DNA from: Nostoc sp. NIES-3756
GTDB lineage: Bacteria > Cyanobacteriota > Cyanobacteriia > Cyanobacteriales > Nostocaceae
Assembly: GCF_001548375.1 (NCBI RefSeq)
Contig: NZ_AP017295.1
Location: 2,886,501 to 2,950,500, forward strand
Direction of reading: 5' to 3'
DNA: 64,000 bases
Shown here: one piece after another, positions 1-8,236 of the stretch
How positions within the stretch are numbered: the stretch's first letter is position 1
Layout of the letters: every line of letters begins with the position of its first letter
Program-made: the position numbers and the translations under genes
The notes under the pieces: model-generated
Databases searched by the model: none
Told to the model about the DNA's origin: nothing
The model's input: only the letters and a program-made list of their open reading frames with translations

Positions 1-72
1 ATTGGTATTGCAACTAGCGATCGCCAACACCAAAGTAAAAGCTAATAAAAAAAATATAATAAATCTTTTCAT
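1..72 (-). CDS. Substrate-binding lipoprotein of glycine betaine-type ABC transporter (5' end only)
   Basis: Only the first 24 codons lie in the window; the gene continues past the left edge. The reading frame begins with ATG at 72 and encodes a basic start (MKR), a hydrophobic stretch and a lipobox ending I-A-S-C, so the product should be a lipid-anchored periplasmic protein. It follows the permease and ATPase genes on the same strand by 48 bases, the position where OpuC/ProX-type binding proteins are usually found. The binding domain itself is not visible, so the ligand class is inferred only from the neighbours. Confidence 0.6.
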   Translation of the reverse strand, partial: MKRFIIFFLLAFTLVLAIASCNTN

Positions 73-120
73 TAATTACGAATTACGAATTACGAACTTG
101 TACTGAGCGTAGCCGAAGTA
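73..120. repeat. Short tandem repeat plus interspersed Nostoc-type element
   Basis: About three copies of the heptamer ATTACGA are followed by a 24-base element with a GAGCGTAGCCGAAG core. Both are typical of intergenic clutter in heterocystous cyanobacteria. The repeat runs up to the stop codon of the permease gene and separates it from the lipoprotein gene within one operon. Confidence 0.6.
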
Positions 121-753
121 TTACGAATTAACCTTTAACTTCCTCTCCAACCACCCAATGAAAAAATCAGCTAATAAAGCAATTACCGCCGCAGGCACAG
201 CCCCAGCTAAAATTAATTGATTATTAACCACAGCAATTCCCCGAAAAATAAACACCCCTAAACCACCAGCACCAATTGCAGCTGCAATAGTTGCAATGCC
301 TATAGATATAACTGTCGCCACTCTTACCCCAGCCAAAATTACCCCTATTGCTAAGGGGATTTCTACTTGTAATAACAATTGTCTGTCAGTCATGCCCATT
401 CCCCACCCAGCTTCCCTAATTGCCGGATCTACACCAGTTATCCCCGTGTAAGTATTGCGAATTATAGGTAATAAGGAATACAAAGTGAGAGCAACAATTG
501 CAGGAACAACACCAATACCACCAATGATAGGCACAGGAATAAGTAAACCAAATAATGCCAAACTGGGAATAGTTTGGAGAATATTTGCTATGCCTAAGAT
601 TGGTTGACGCAGTTGTTTTTGACGGGTGATTAAAATTCCTAAAGGGATACCGATAATTATAGCGATCGCGATCGCCACACCTACCAAAAATAAATGCTCC
701 AGGGTGTGCTGTAAAATTTCTGGGGCATACTTAATTAAGAAAAAATCTTTCAT
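121..753 (-). CDS. Glycine betaine/choline-type ABC transporter permease
   Basis: The 210-residue protein is an inner-membrane permease of the OpuB/ProW family (BPD_transp_1 fold), about the usual length for one-domain members. Roughly five to six hydrophobic segments are visible, and the cytoplasmic coupling loop is present around residues 105-130 (EAGWGMGMTDRQ, the EAA-type motif that docks on the ATPase). It lies 40 bases downstream of the ATPase gene and 48 bases before a lipoprotein gene, so the three form one importer operon. The likely substrate is a quaternary-amine osmoprotectant, by family membership; the sequence alone does not show which. Confidence 0.88.
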   Translation of the reverse strand: MKDFFLIKYAPEILQHTLEHLFLVGVAIAIAIIIGIPLGILITRQKQLRQPILGIANILQTIPSLALFGLLIPVPIIGGIGVVPAIVALTLYSLLPIIRNTYTGITGVDPAIREAGWGMGMTDRQLLLQVEIPLAIGVILAGVRVATVISIGIATIAAAIGAGGLGVFIFRGIAVVNNQLILAGAVPAAVIALLADFFIGWLERKLKVNS

Positions 754-793
754 AAATTGAGGCTGAGATATTGTTTAAAACTCCTCCTGGCAA

Positions 794-1549
794 TTAACTG
801 GCTTGGAAGGTACGCAGACATTGCAGGAAGGCTAGACTTTCTGGATGTTGGGAAGCCATAAATTCATCCTTGGTTCCTAATACTACTAATTCTCCCCCAT
901 ACATTAAACCAATTCGTGAGGCTAAAACAAAGGCTTCTTGAATATCATGGGTAACAAACACCACCGTCTTACCTAAATCTTGTTGTAAACGCCGAAACTC
1001 TTGTTGTAGTTCTAGGCGTGTGATGGGATCGAGTGCGCCGAAAGGTTCATCCATCAGCAACACTGGAGGATCTGCGGCTAAAGCCCTAGCTACGCCTACT
1101 CTTTGCCTTTGCCCTCCCGATAATTCATGAGGATAACGTTGAGCAAATTGTGCAGGATCTAAGCCTACCAGATGCAGCAATTCATAAACCCGCGTTTTAA
1201 TTTGTTTAGGTTGCCAACCTTCTAAACTAGGGACTAAACCTACATTGCGTTCGACGCTAAAATGGGGAAATAAGCCCGTTTCTTGAATTACATAACCAAT
1301 CTTACGCCGCAGTTTAATTTCATCCCATTGTGTTGTGGGTTTTCCTGTAAATAAAACTTCGCCTTGAGTGGGAGTAAAAAGGCGATTAATTAACTTCATG
1401 GTAGTAGTTTTACCGCTACCACTACGCCCAAGTAACACTAATGCTTCTCCTTGGTAGATGGTGAAGTTGAGATGAGATACTAAAGGACGATTGTTACGGC
1501 TAAGTGTGACATTATGAAATTCAATTGTGGCAGGGTTAGTTTTTGACAT
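794..1549 (-). CDS. Glycine betaine/choline-type ABC transporter ATP-binding protein
   Basis: This 251-residue ATPase energises the adjacent permease. Visible motifs are Walker A (GRSGSGKTT, about residues 42-50), the ABC signature LSGGQRQRVGVARAL (about 143-157) and Walker B LLMDEPFGALDP (about 163-174), with the switch histidine in VTHD. It resembles OpuCA/ProV but has no C-terminal CBS domains, so osmotic gating through CBS is not expected. It is the first gene of a minus-strand operon followed by permease and binding-protein genes. Confidence 0.9.
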   Translation of the reverse strand: MSKTNPATIEFHNVTLSRNNRPLVSHLNFTIYQGEALVLLGRSGSGKTTTMKLINRLFTPTQGEVLFTGKPTTQWDEIKLRRKIGYVIQETGLFPHFSVERNVGLVPSLEGWQPKQIKTRVYELLHLVGLDPAQFAQRYPHELSGGQRQRVGVARALAADPPVLLMDEPFGALDPITRLELQQEFRRLQQDLGKTVVFVTHDIQEAFVLASRIGLMYGGELVVLGTKDEFMASQHPESLAFLQCLRTFQAS

Positions 1550-1692
1550 AATGTTTAATAATTATTAATTACTGGTAATACTACACAGTATTTTCTGGAT
1601 GATTAAATATAAAAAATTATACACAATTTATAAGCGGAAAAACATCTACTTCAAATAATAATGTTAGATACAACTATTGTAGAGTAAACAAA

Positions 1693-1752
1693 ATGCCCAC
1701 CCTAGTTATGCAAGTTCAATGTAGAACTTAACAATACAAGTAGGATGGGCAT
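1693..1752 (-). terminator. Large inverted repeat, probable terminator or cruciform
   Basis: The outer arms ATGCCCATCCTA and TAGGGTGGGCAT pair over 12 bases with wobble, and an inner AAGTTC/GAACTT stem sits in the loop. On the minus strand the outer stem is followed by TTTGTTT. It lies about 40 bases past the stop of the ABC-2 permease gene, which suits a terminator. Similar TGGGCAT repeats are common in Nostoc intergenic DNA, so it may also be an interspersed repeat. Confidence 0.5.
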
Positions 1753-1789
1753 TATCTACGTTAAAAAAAATAAAATCAGATACCTGTCA

Positions 1790-3472
1790 TTAGTTTCCTG
1801 CTAGGAGGATTTTTGTTGCTGATTCACCAGACTTTTTCAATTGCCGTGTAATTTTGAACAACAATAAACTCAAAATTACACCGTGTCCGATTATTGCTAA
1901 AAAGGTAGGAATAATTAATTCATCCCTTGTTGTTGAGAATAGCATAACTAATGGTGAGGCTATAGTAAATAGCCAAACAAAAGGTTGACTGTCAGGGGTA
2001 GAAGACAATATTGACAAAATAAATGGTGGTATAACAATGACAGCAACTAATATGGCATTCACCCAGAATAGTCTATATTCATTTTTCATCAATAAAACTA
2101 GTTGGGCTAAAGCTGCATAGAGTACAGCTAAACTACCTGCAAAAATTAGAGATAGCAAGGCATAAAACTTGTTATTGCCAGAACTTGGTACAACTACAAT
2201 AAAGAAAATTAAACAGGCGATCGCTATTAGGGCATTGATAGCGATCGCAACTATTCCCGGACTCTTTTCACCCCAAATTATATCATTGATAAATTTGCCT
2301 TTACCAAGCATTTTTGAACTATATATATGCCGATAGCGTGACCAATCTTGTAATGTTTGACGATTGGGAGTAAGTGCAGCAATGAGATATAAGAACAACC
2401 ACAAATTTAAAAACATCAAACAAGCCAAATTCTCTTTCAGTCCAGAGTATGAATTAAACTTGTTGATAAATACTGACTGCCAATTAGCACAACCTAAAGT
2501 AAAAATTACAAAGCTAGAAGTTAACAAATAACTTTGCTTTTTACTCAACATTGTGGCATTTTTATCTAGATAGCAACGTCGCAGAGATTGCCAAATGAAG
2601 TAAGTGCCTATCAAGTAAAATAGGAGACTGAAACATACTGTGATAATAAAACTGTTTCCTAATGGTATAGCAAACCAGTGAAACCCCTCAAGTTCAAAGT
2701 CGCCTGAATAATTGGAAATAAAATAATAAGGGTTAAGTAATCGAAATACCACAAATGGATAATTAAATGTTGAGCTATCTTTTATTGCTTCTTTAGTAAA
2801 TAAAAGCAATCCTAAAATGAATCCACTACCTAACCAGGCTTGAAAACCTCTTAACCAAGTACCTACTAACCCAAAAAGTAATGCTCCACTGAAGTATAAA
2901 ATACTAGTTCCTATCAAAACTGCATAAAAGCCAAAAATCCGACTTAAGGCAATTTGAGCATGTATACCTAACCATAAATGAAAAGGAAGCGCCGCTAATG
3001 ATACCACGTACAAGAGTATAGGCACTCCTAGCATTTTTCCTAACAATATACCTTGGTACGATTGAGGGCTAAGACGAATAAAATTGAGTGTACCTCGCCG
3101 TTCTTCAGTAGCTAAATCACTAATCAGTAAATATGTTCCTCCTACTAAAATTACAAAAATACCAATTAAACTGAGCAAATTAAAGACATGTTGGTTCCAC
3201 AATTGCCAGTTGACAATTACACGATCATATTCATCGACGATACATTGCGACAGCCTTCCCAGAGAAAGGCCTGTACAATAGGCATGAGGATAGTCATAAG
3301 TTGTATTGATATATTTTGGTGGTAGTAGACGTTGGCAATATATCAAGAGGATAAACTGACCGAGTAAAGATATCGCAACTGCTGGTATAATGATAGTTGC
3401 CTGCCAACGACCTTTAATTTCGCGTAATAGTTGCGGGTTCAATTCGCCTAGTTTGTACATAAAATTTTGCAT
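1790..3472 (-). CDS. ABC-2 type transporter permease
   Basis: The 560-residue protein has about ten to twelve hydrophobic segments and no enzymatic motif. The start (residues 1-25, LGELNPQLLREIKGRW) and the segment LATEERRGTLNFIRLSPQSYQGILLGK (about 120-146) match the cytoplasmic motif of ABC-2 permeases. It follows its ATPase gene by 43 bases. The pair would export an unknown compound or act in envelope maintenance. A second in-frame ATG (residue 5) is an equally possible start. Confidence 0.8.
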   Translation of the reverse strand: MQNFMYKLGELNPQLLREIKGRWQATIIIPAVAISLLGQFILLIYCQRLLPPKYINTTYDYPHAYCTGLSLGRLSQCIVDEYDRVIVNWQLWNQHVFNLLSLIGIFVILVGGTYLLISDLATEERRGTLNFIRLSPQSYQGILLGKMLGVPILLYVVSLAALPFHLWLGIHAQIALSRIFGFYAVLIGTSILYFSGALLFGLVGTWLRGFQAWLGSGFILGLLLFTKEAIKDSSTFNYPFVVFRLLNPYYFISNYSGDFELEGFHWFAIPLGNSFIITVCFSLLFYLIGTYFIWQSLRRCYLDKNATMLSKKQSYLLTSSFVIFTLGCANWQSVFINKFNSYSGLKENLACLMFLNLWLFLYLIAALTPNRQTLQDWSRYRHIYSSKMLGKGKFINDIIWGEKSPGIVAIAINALIAIACLIFFIVVVPSSGNNKFYALLSLIFAGSLAVLYAALAQLVLLMKNEYRLFWVNAILVAVIVIPPFILSILSSTPDSQPFVWLFTIASPLVMLFSTTRDELIIPTFLAIIGHGVILSLLLFKITRQLKKSGESATKILLAGN

Positions 3473-3515
3473 AATGGAATTAACTCCAAAATAGGCAGTG
3501 ATAGTGATTGACTAA

Positions 3516-4466
3516 TTAAGAAGCTTGTTTGTGTCCTAACTTTAAGAAAATACTTTCTAAGTCTTCTTGAGTGCAGTGAAAATCGGTGATAGAGATGCCG
3601 GATATAATGAGCGATCGCAATAATTCTGCACAATCTTCTTGAGTCCCAGAAAAACTAACCCGCACGCTGCTTTTATCGGGAATTAACTCTAAATCTCCTA
3701 CTAAGGGATGATGCTTTAATTCACTTACCAGCAACTCTAAATTATCTAAAGTTGATAACACAATCTGTTGCTGCGACAAACGTTGATAAAGTTCTTTGAG
3801 TGAAGCACTTTCTACCAAGAAACCCAACTCCATAATGCCGACAGAAGTACAAAGTTCGGCTAAATCACTCAAAACATGAGAAGAAATTAAGATAGTCATC
3901 CCAGCTTCTTGTAAAGCCTTGATAATTTGCCGAAACTGCATCCTGGCGATCGGGTCAAGCCCAGAAACAGGCTCATCTAAAAACAGTACAATGGGTTCGT
4001 GAATAATTGTCCGCGCTAAACTCAAACGCTGTTTCATCCCCCGCGATAGGGTAGAAATTCTACTTTTGCGTTTATTTTCTAGTTGTATCAGTTCCAAAAC
4101 TTCGTGTAGCCGTTGAGTGCGGCGTGGTTCGCGTAAACGATACAGCCGTGCAAAATAATCTAAGTAATCCCAGACAGTTAAATCTTCGTATAAGGGATAG
4201 TCATCGGGTAAGTAGCCAAGACGACGCTTGAGAGTGGGGTTACTCTTGTCGAGTCGTAGCTGTTCACCGTTAATATAAATCTCACCCGTAGTAGGTTCTT
4301 CAGCTGCTGCTAACATCCGGATGAGAGTAGTCTTCCCTGCACCATTCGGCCCAATTAGTCCATATACTTCACCTGCTTGAATTTCTAAATCAACATTATT
4401 GACAGCCAAGTGTCTTTCAAATTGCTTAGTTAACCCACAGGTACGAATAGCTAATTCTTTTACCAT
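3516..4466 (-). CDS. ABC-2 type exporter ATP-binding protein
   Basis: The 316-residue protein has Walker A GPNGAGKTT (about residues 39-47), signature SRGMKQRLSLART (about 140-152) and Walker B VLFLDEPVSGLDP (about 160-172). The DLTVWDYLDYFARLY segment and the roughly 90-residue C-terminal extension are typical of CcmA/NatA-like ATPases that partner ABC-2 permeases. The permease gene follows directly on the same strand. The substrate cannot be inferred. Confidence 0.87.
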   Translation of the reverse strand: MVKELAIRTCGLTKQFERHLAVNNVDLEIQAGEVYGLIGPNGAGKTTLIRMLAAAEEPTTGEIYINGEQLRLDKSNPTLKRRLGYLPDDYPLYEDLTVWDYLDYFARLYRLREPRRTQRLHEVLELIQLENKRKSRISTLSRGMKQRLSLARTIIHEPIVLFLDEPVSGLDPIARMQFRQIIKALQEAGMTILISSHVLSDLAELCTSVGIMELGFLVESASLKELYQRLSQQQIVLSTLDNLELLVSELKHHPLVGDLELIPDKSSVRVSFSGTQEDCAELLRSLIISGISITDFHCTQEDLESIFLKLGHKQAS

Positions 4467-4551
4467 AGCTGCTACAGTGCGGCCGTTGTTTAAACAATAA
4501 CCTAACCTGTGTATTGAAACTATGCCAGTCTCGTTTCCAAAATTGAAACTA

Positions 4552-4635
4552 ATTAGTCATTAGTCATTAGTCATTAGTCATTAGTCATTAGTCATTAGTC
4601 ATTAGTCATTAGTCATTAGTCCATAGTCCATAGTT
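4552..4635. repeat. STRR heptamer array (ATTAGTC)
   Basis: Ten perfect head-to-tail copies of ATTAGTC occupy 4552-4621 and two degenerate copies (CATAGTC, CATAGTT) follow. Heptamer arrays of this kind, called short tandemly repeated repetitive sequences, are known from heterocystous cyanobacteria. Confidence 0.9.
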
Positions 4636-4649
4636 ATTAATTCATCTCC

Positions 4650-4740
4650 CCACTCAGCACTCATCACTCAGCACGCGCTAAACGCGCCGCTACCGCTAAC
4701 AGCACTCATCATTCATCACTCAGCACTCAGCACTCATAAC
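4650..4740. repeat. Degenerate CACTCAG/CACTCAT heptamer block with GC-rich insert
   Basis: Copies of CACTCAG, CACTCAT and relatives flank a GC-rich insert (about 4672-4703) rich in CGC and GCTAAC. A related composite of an insert ending CGCTAACAGCACTC between heptamers occurs at about 44160-44235, so it is an interspersed element and not a gene part. Confidence 0.65.
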
Positions 4741-5061
4741 TCAAAACAAGCCTCCTAGAGATAGATGCAATTTGCCGCCAAAATGGCTAATCTAACTATG
4801 CAGCACGGCTGATGGTGCAAATGAGAGAATACGAAAGTTAGCAGTTGTTTTATGATGCAAATAGCAGATTCGTGATCTCTCAACCCCTAAAAGTTTCCAT
4901 CTACTCTTGGGTTGGTGATTTTTTCACTAGTGGGTGGGTGTTATGTGGTTCAATACCTCTACACTACTTCCTACAAGCTGGGGAACTGAGTATTAAACAA
5001 GAACAACTTGCAGCTAACATGCGCAGTTTGTTTGGACGAGGTAAACAAGCGGATTATTCTC

Positions 5062-6699
5062 ATGAAAAGGTTTTTGAAGTATCTGAGTCTAGGTTTACTG
5101 TCCACTGTTTTGACCGCTAAACCAGGTTTAAGTGCTGAACGTATCAGCCTTTTTTACCCGCCTTTTGGGGAATTTTCTCTCCCTGTTGATTCGTTAGAAA
5201 CTTTTGCTAAGGAAGGAAAGGTTGATAGTGATTTACAATTTTATGCTCAACGTGTAACTCCTGAACAACTGACTCAATTACGGGAATTTCTTCAGCAACG
5301 TTTTAAAGTAACGCCTACTTTAATCTCTCAGGTTACTTACTCACCCATCGGTGAACAGGTATTGCAAAGATTAGGCAATATAGTACAGACTGATTCTCGC
5401 CAGAATGGTTTTTATGCTTTGCGTGGCGCACTAATTTTATCTGCTGCGCAACCACAAGGTTTATCAGTTATTAATGTACTGCGTAATTTTCCTAGCACTA
5501 ATGTGCGGCTGAATTTCTCAGAAGGAGTGCGAGTAGTTAATGACTTATCGCAGTTGACTAGAACTAGGGATAAAGTTTTTGCTTCTCTACAACAAGACAT
5601 CTTAGCCCAAACTATTATTGCTAATCAGAATGTACCTCAATTGCCAGATTTACGATCGCCTGGAAAATTCCGTTGGCAAATAGCCACCTTTACTCTCAAT
5701 GATCCTCAGCGCGATCGCACTTTACCAGTAGATTTATATTTACCCCAAACAACTACAGCTAGTCAAGGACAGCCACCTTTTCCCCTAGTTGTCATTTCTC
5801 ACGGCATCGCTTCAGACCGCTATAGTTTTATTTACCTAGCAGAACATTTAGCATCCTACGGTTTTGCTGTTGCTGTATTAGAACATCCTGGGAGTAACGC
5901 TAAACGCTTTGAACAATATTTTGCAGGTTTGGCAGGGCCGCCACAACCAAGGGAATTTATTGATCGGCCTTTAGATATTAAAATTCTCCTAGATGAACTC
6001 CAGCGTTTGGAACAATCTGATTCTAGACTTGGGGGTAAACTTAATTTCCAACAAGTTGCAGCGATCGGTCAATCCTTTGGCGGTTATACAGTGTTGTCCT
6101 TGGGAGGGGCAAAGATTAACTTTAGCCAACTCAACCAAGAGTGTAACCCCGAAAATTCTAGCTTGAATGTCTCGCTATTGTTGCAGTGTGAGGCAAATCA
6201 GTTACCTCCACAAGATTATCAGTTGCAAGATAGCCGAATTAAAGCAGTCATTGCCATTAATCCGATTACGAGTGCTGTTTTTGGTGAAAGTGGTATTAGT
6301 CAGATGAAACTACCTGTGATGGTAGTAGCAGGTAGCCAAGATATTTTCGCCCCACCAGTAGCCGAACAAATTCGCCCCTTTACTTGGTTTCCTAACCCCA
6401 ACAAAGATTTAGTCTTAATTGAAAATGCCACCCATTTCACCCTCATCGGTGACTCACCTCAAGGAAATAATGTCCTACCTGTACCAAGCGGTTTACTTGG
6501 CCCTGAAAGGACTGCGGCTTATTCCTATCTCAACGCTTTAAGTGTGGCTTTCCTTCAAGCCAATCTACTCAATCGTGCTGAATATCGTGCTTACTTACAA
6601 CCTACTTACACCCAATCGATAAGTCGTTTTCCTTTGAATCTCAGCATTTTACAGTCGTTGAATAACGAAGAATTGACGCGAATTGTAGGTAGGAAATAG
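5062..6699 (+). CDS. Secreted alpha/beta hydrolase with N-terminal DUF1400 domain
   Basis: The ATG at 5062 is preferred over an upstream TTG at 5008 because it opens directly on a signal peptide (MKRFLKYLSLGLL, cleavage near LSA-ER), giving 545 residues. Residues about 30-150 match the cyanobacterial DUF1400 domain (ISLFYPPFGEFSLPV). The rest is an alpha/beta hydrolase of the PAF-acetylhydrolase/dienelactone type: oxyanion strand VVISHGIASDR, nucleophile elbow GQSFGG with Ser338, acid in VVAGSQDIF, and histidine in NATHFTL. It probably hydrolyses an ester in the periplasm; the substrate is unknown. It stands alone on the plus strand. Confidence 0.83.
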   Translation: MKRFLKYLSLGLLSTVLTAKPGLSAERISLFYPPFGEFSLPVDSLETFAKEGKVDSDLQFYAQRVTPEQLTQLREFLQQRFKVTPTLISQVTYSPIGEQVLQRLGNIVQTDSRQNGFYALRGALILSAAQPQGLSVINVLRNFPSTNVRLNFSEGVRVVNDLSQLTRTRDKVFASLQQDILAQTIIANQNVPQLPDLRSPGKFRWQIATFTLNDPQRDRTLPVDLYLPQTTTASQGQPPFPLVVISHGIASDRYSFIYLAEHLASYGFAVAVLEHPGSNAKRFEQYFAGLAGPPQPREFIDRPLDIKILLDELQRLEQSDSRLGGKLNFQQVAAIGQSFGGYTVLSLGGAKINFSQLNQECNPENSSLNVSLLLQCEANQLPPQDYQLQDSRIKAVIAINPITSAVFGESGISQMKLPVMVVAGSQDIFAPPVAEQIRPFTWFPNPNKDLVLIENATHFTLIGDSPQGNNVLPVPSGLLGPERTAAYSYLNALSVAFLQANLLNRAEYRAYLQPTYTQSISRFPLNLSILQSLNNEELTRIVGRK

Positions 6700-7012
6700 G
6701 GGCAGAGGGCTTCCATCAGATATTCTGGTAGATGCTCGCTAAATTTGCTTATCCTCTCTACACTATTTCAATAAAATTCTGCAACAGATCAAAATTTAGA
6801 AAACCTTGTTAACGTGAGTCTCCAACGGAGGCGCAGCTGCGGGAAAGGCAAAAGAAACCATTCTGTTTTCTTGAAAGTTCAACGGAACTAAAAAATGTCA
6901 GGAGGTAGTACAGGTAAGTCTTTTGGGTAATGTAATTGCATCATTCTCTTCTCTCTAAAAACCACCACAGCCAAGCTAAAAAACAACTTTTTGTCCATAC
7001 TCCAATCAATAA
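6700..7012. other. Convergent intergenic region
   Basis: This gap lies between the convergent ends of the hydrolase gene and the YbaK-CDPS gene. It contains a GC-rich interspersed element around 6813-6850 (GGAGGCGCAGCTGCGGGA core) and AT-rich sequence. No gene was recognised. Confidence 0.5.
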
Positions 7013-8167
7013 TTATCTACCTTTGAGACGCAAAGAAACATAGATGATTTGTTGCAGACAATCAGGCGTAACGGGATAATGTCCTCCTACTTTCTCTAGT
7101 AAAATTTTAGGTAAATAACCTGGATAAATCATTATTGATAAATCGTATTTAACAAGACAGGCAAAAACTGCAATTTCTTCAATTAAATATTTGCAAGAAA
7201 GTTCTATGTAACTCATAACTTCTTCACTATTTTTATGAAGATGATTAATAACAAACTCACTAGCATAATATTTAACTGAACTAGCAAATTCTTCTTCTTG
7301 CTTCATATCATCCTGTAATTGTTGGTAATATTTAAAATAATCTTCTGTTTTTTGAATATCGGAGCAACAAATTAGATTAAAGATACAGGTATCTTTGTAA
7401 ATATCAAAGACAGCACTTGCATTGTCTATGTATTCTCTTCCAAGAAGCAGTGCCTTGTTCAATGCCTGATTTTCCTGTAAACCTTGATTTATTTGTAGCG
7501 TAATTCGATGTATGCTATCACCAATCAAAACAGTGCATTTTTTAAATTTTTTACTAATCCAATCTGCTATTCCTATTAATTTCGCCATTGAAAAACTTTC
7601 ATTTTCTAAACTTATCCCTAAAAAACAATGTTCATACTTATCAAGTTCTTGTATAGCATCCTGCGGAATAACTGCTGCAATCCCTACCCAATATTTTGGT
7701 CTAGTCAAAAATCCTATTTTCCTTTGAGGATTGACTAGTTTTTCAAAATCTACATACTTCATTCTGACCAAATGAGCATAAGAATAAGCATAAAATGCCA
7801 CATCCTGATTTTTAGCTAAATTTTGCCACCAAAAAACCTCAATATTATAAATTTCTCCGAAAGGAGGAAGTGTTCCAAATTCGCAATAGGGAAATAAATT
7901 TTTAAATTCTTCCTGCCTGATTAATCTAAGTTTTTTTGTATTTAAGACTGCTTGTAGAGAGCCAATATTGGCTTGTAAACTAGCTGGTAAAATAATCAAA
8001 GCTATTTTTTGTTCGTCAATTTCTACTAATACAGACTCAAGTAAATCTATTCCTAAATTATGTTTATATTTTGTAAGTTCTTGTGAGGTATGAGTATGTG
8101 AATAATAAATTGTTGTGTATTTAATTTGTTGAGCGTTGAGAAATTCTTGAATTTGCTGAATAGACAT
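7013..8167 (-). CDS. YbaK-like domain fused to a probable tRNA-dependent cyclodipeptide synthase
   Basis: The 384-residue protein has two parts. Residues 1-148 resemble the YbaK/ProX aminoacyl-tRNA editing domain (ILPAS, CEFGTLPPFG, a YAHLVRM segment near the end), but the usual domain lysine appears to be Glu44. Residues about 150-384 look like a cyclodipeptide synthase, a class that joins two aminoacyl-tRNAs into a diketopiperazine. The LGIS motif gives Ser186; Tyr327, Glu331 and Tyr351 follow at offsets of 141, 145 and 165, the same offsets as Ser37, Tyr178, Glu182 and Tyr202 of AlbC as remembered. Gly184, Asn189 and Tyr277 also fall at AlbC-like positions. It is the last gene of a four-gene operon, 69 bases after the STAND gene. 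No P450 or tailoring oxidase gene is nearby. Confidence 0.68.
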   Translation of the reverse strand: MSIQQIQEFLNAQQIKYTTIYYSHTHTSQELTKYKHNLGIDLLESVLVEIDEQKIALIILPASLQANIGSLQAVLNTKKLRLIRQEEFKNLFPYCEFGTLPPFGEIYNIEVFWWQNLAKNQDVAFYAYSYAHLVRMKYVDFEKLVNPQRKIGFLTRPKYWVGIAAVIPQDAIQELDKYEHCFLGISLENESFSMAKLIGIADWISKKFKKCTVLIGDSIHRITLQINQGLQENQALNKALLLGREYIDNASAVFDIYKDTCIFNLICCSDIQKTEDYFKYYQQLQDDMKQEEEFASSVKYYASEFVINHLHKNSEEVMSYIELSCKYLIEEIAVFACLVKYDLSIMIYPGYLPKILLEKVGGHYPVTPDCLQQIIYVSLRLKGR

Positions 8168-8236
8168 AGTTATAGAATGATTAATTACAACATCAAACTT
8201 GAAAGATTAACTTATATAACAAGAATAAAAGTTAAA

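Larger units (their letters stand above)
4467..5061. other. Divergent intergenic region with tandem repeats
   Basis: This stretch between the ABC exporter ATPase and the DUF1400 hydrolase holds two repeat blocks (4552-4740) and otherwise no recognisable gene. A reading frame at 4845-5120 overlaps the start of the hydrolase gene and shows no family features, so it is not called. Promoters for both divergent genes should lie here; no clear consensus was picked out. Confidence 0.5.

Noticed and set aside
4845..5120. A 91-codon frame upstream of the DUF1400 hydrolase gene
   Set aside because: It overlaps the signal peptide region of the hydrolase in another frame and shows no domain or ribosome site.
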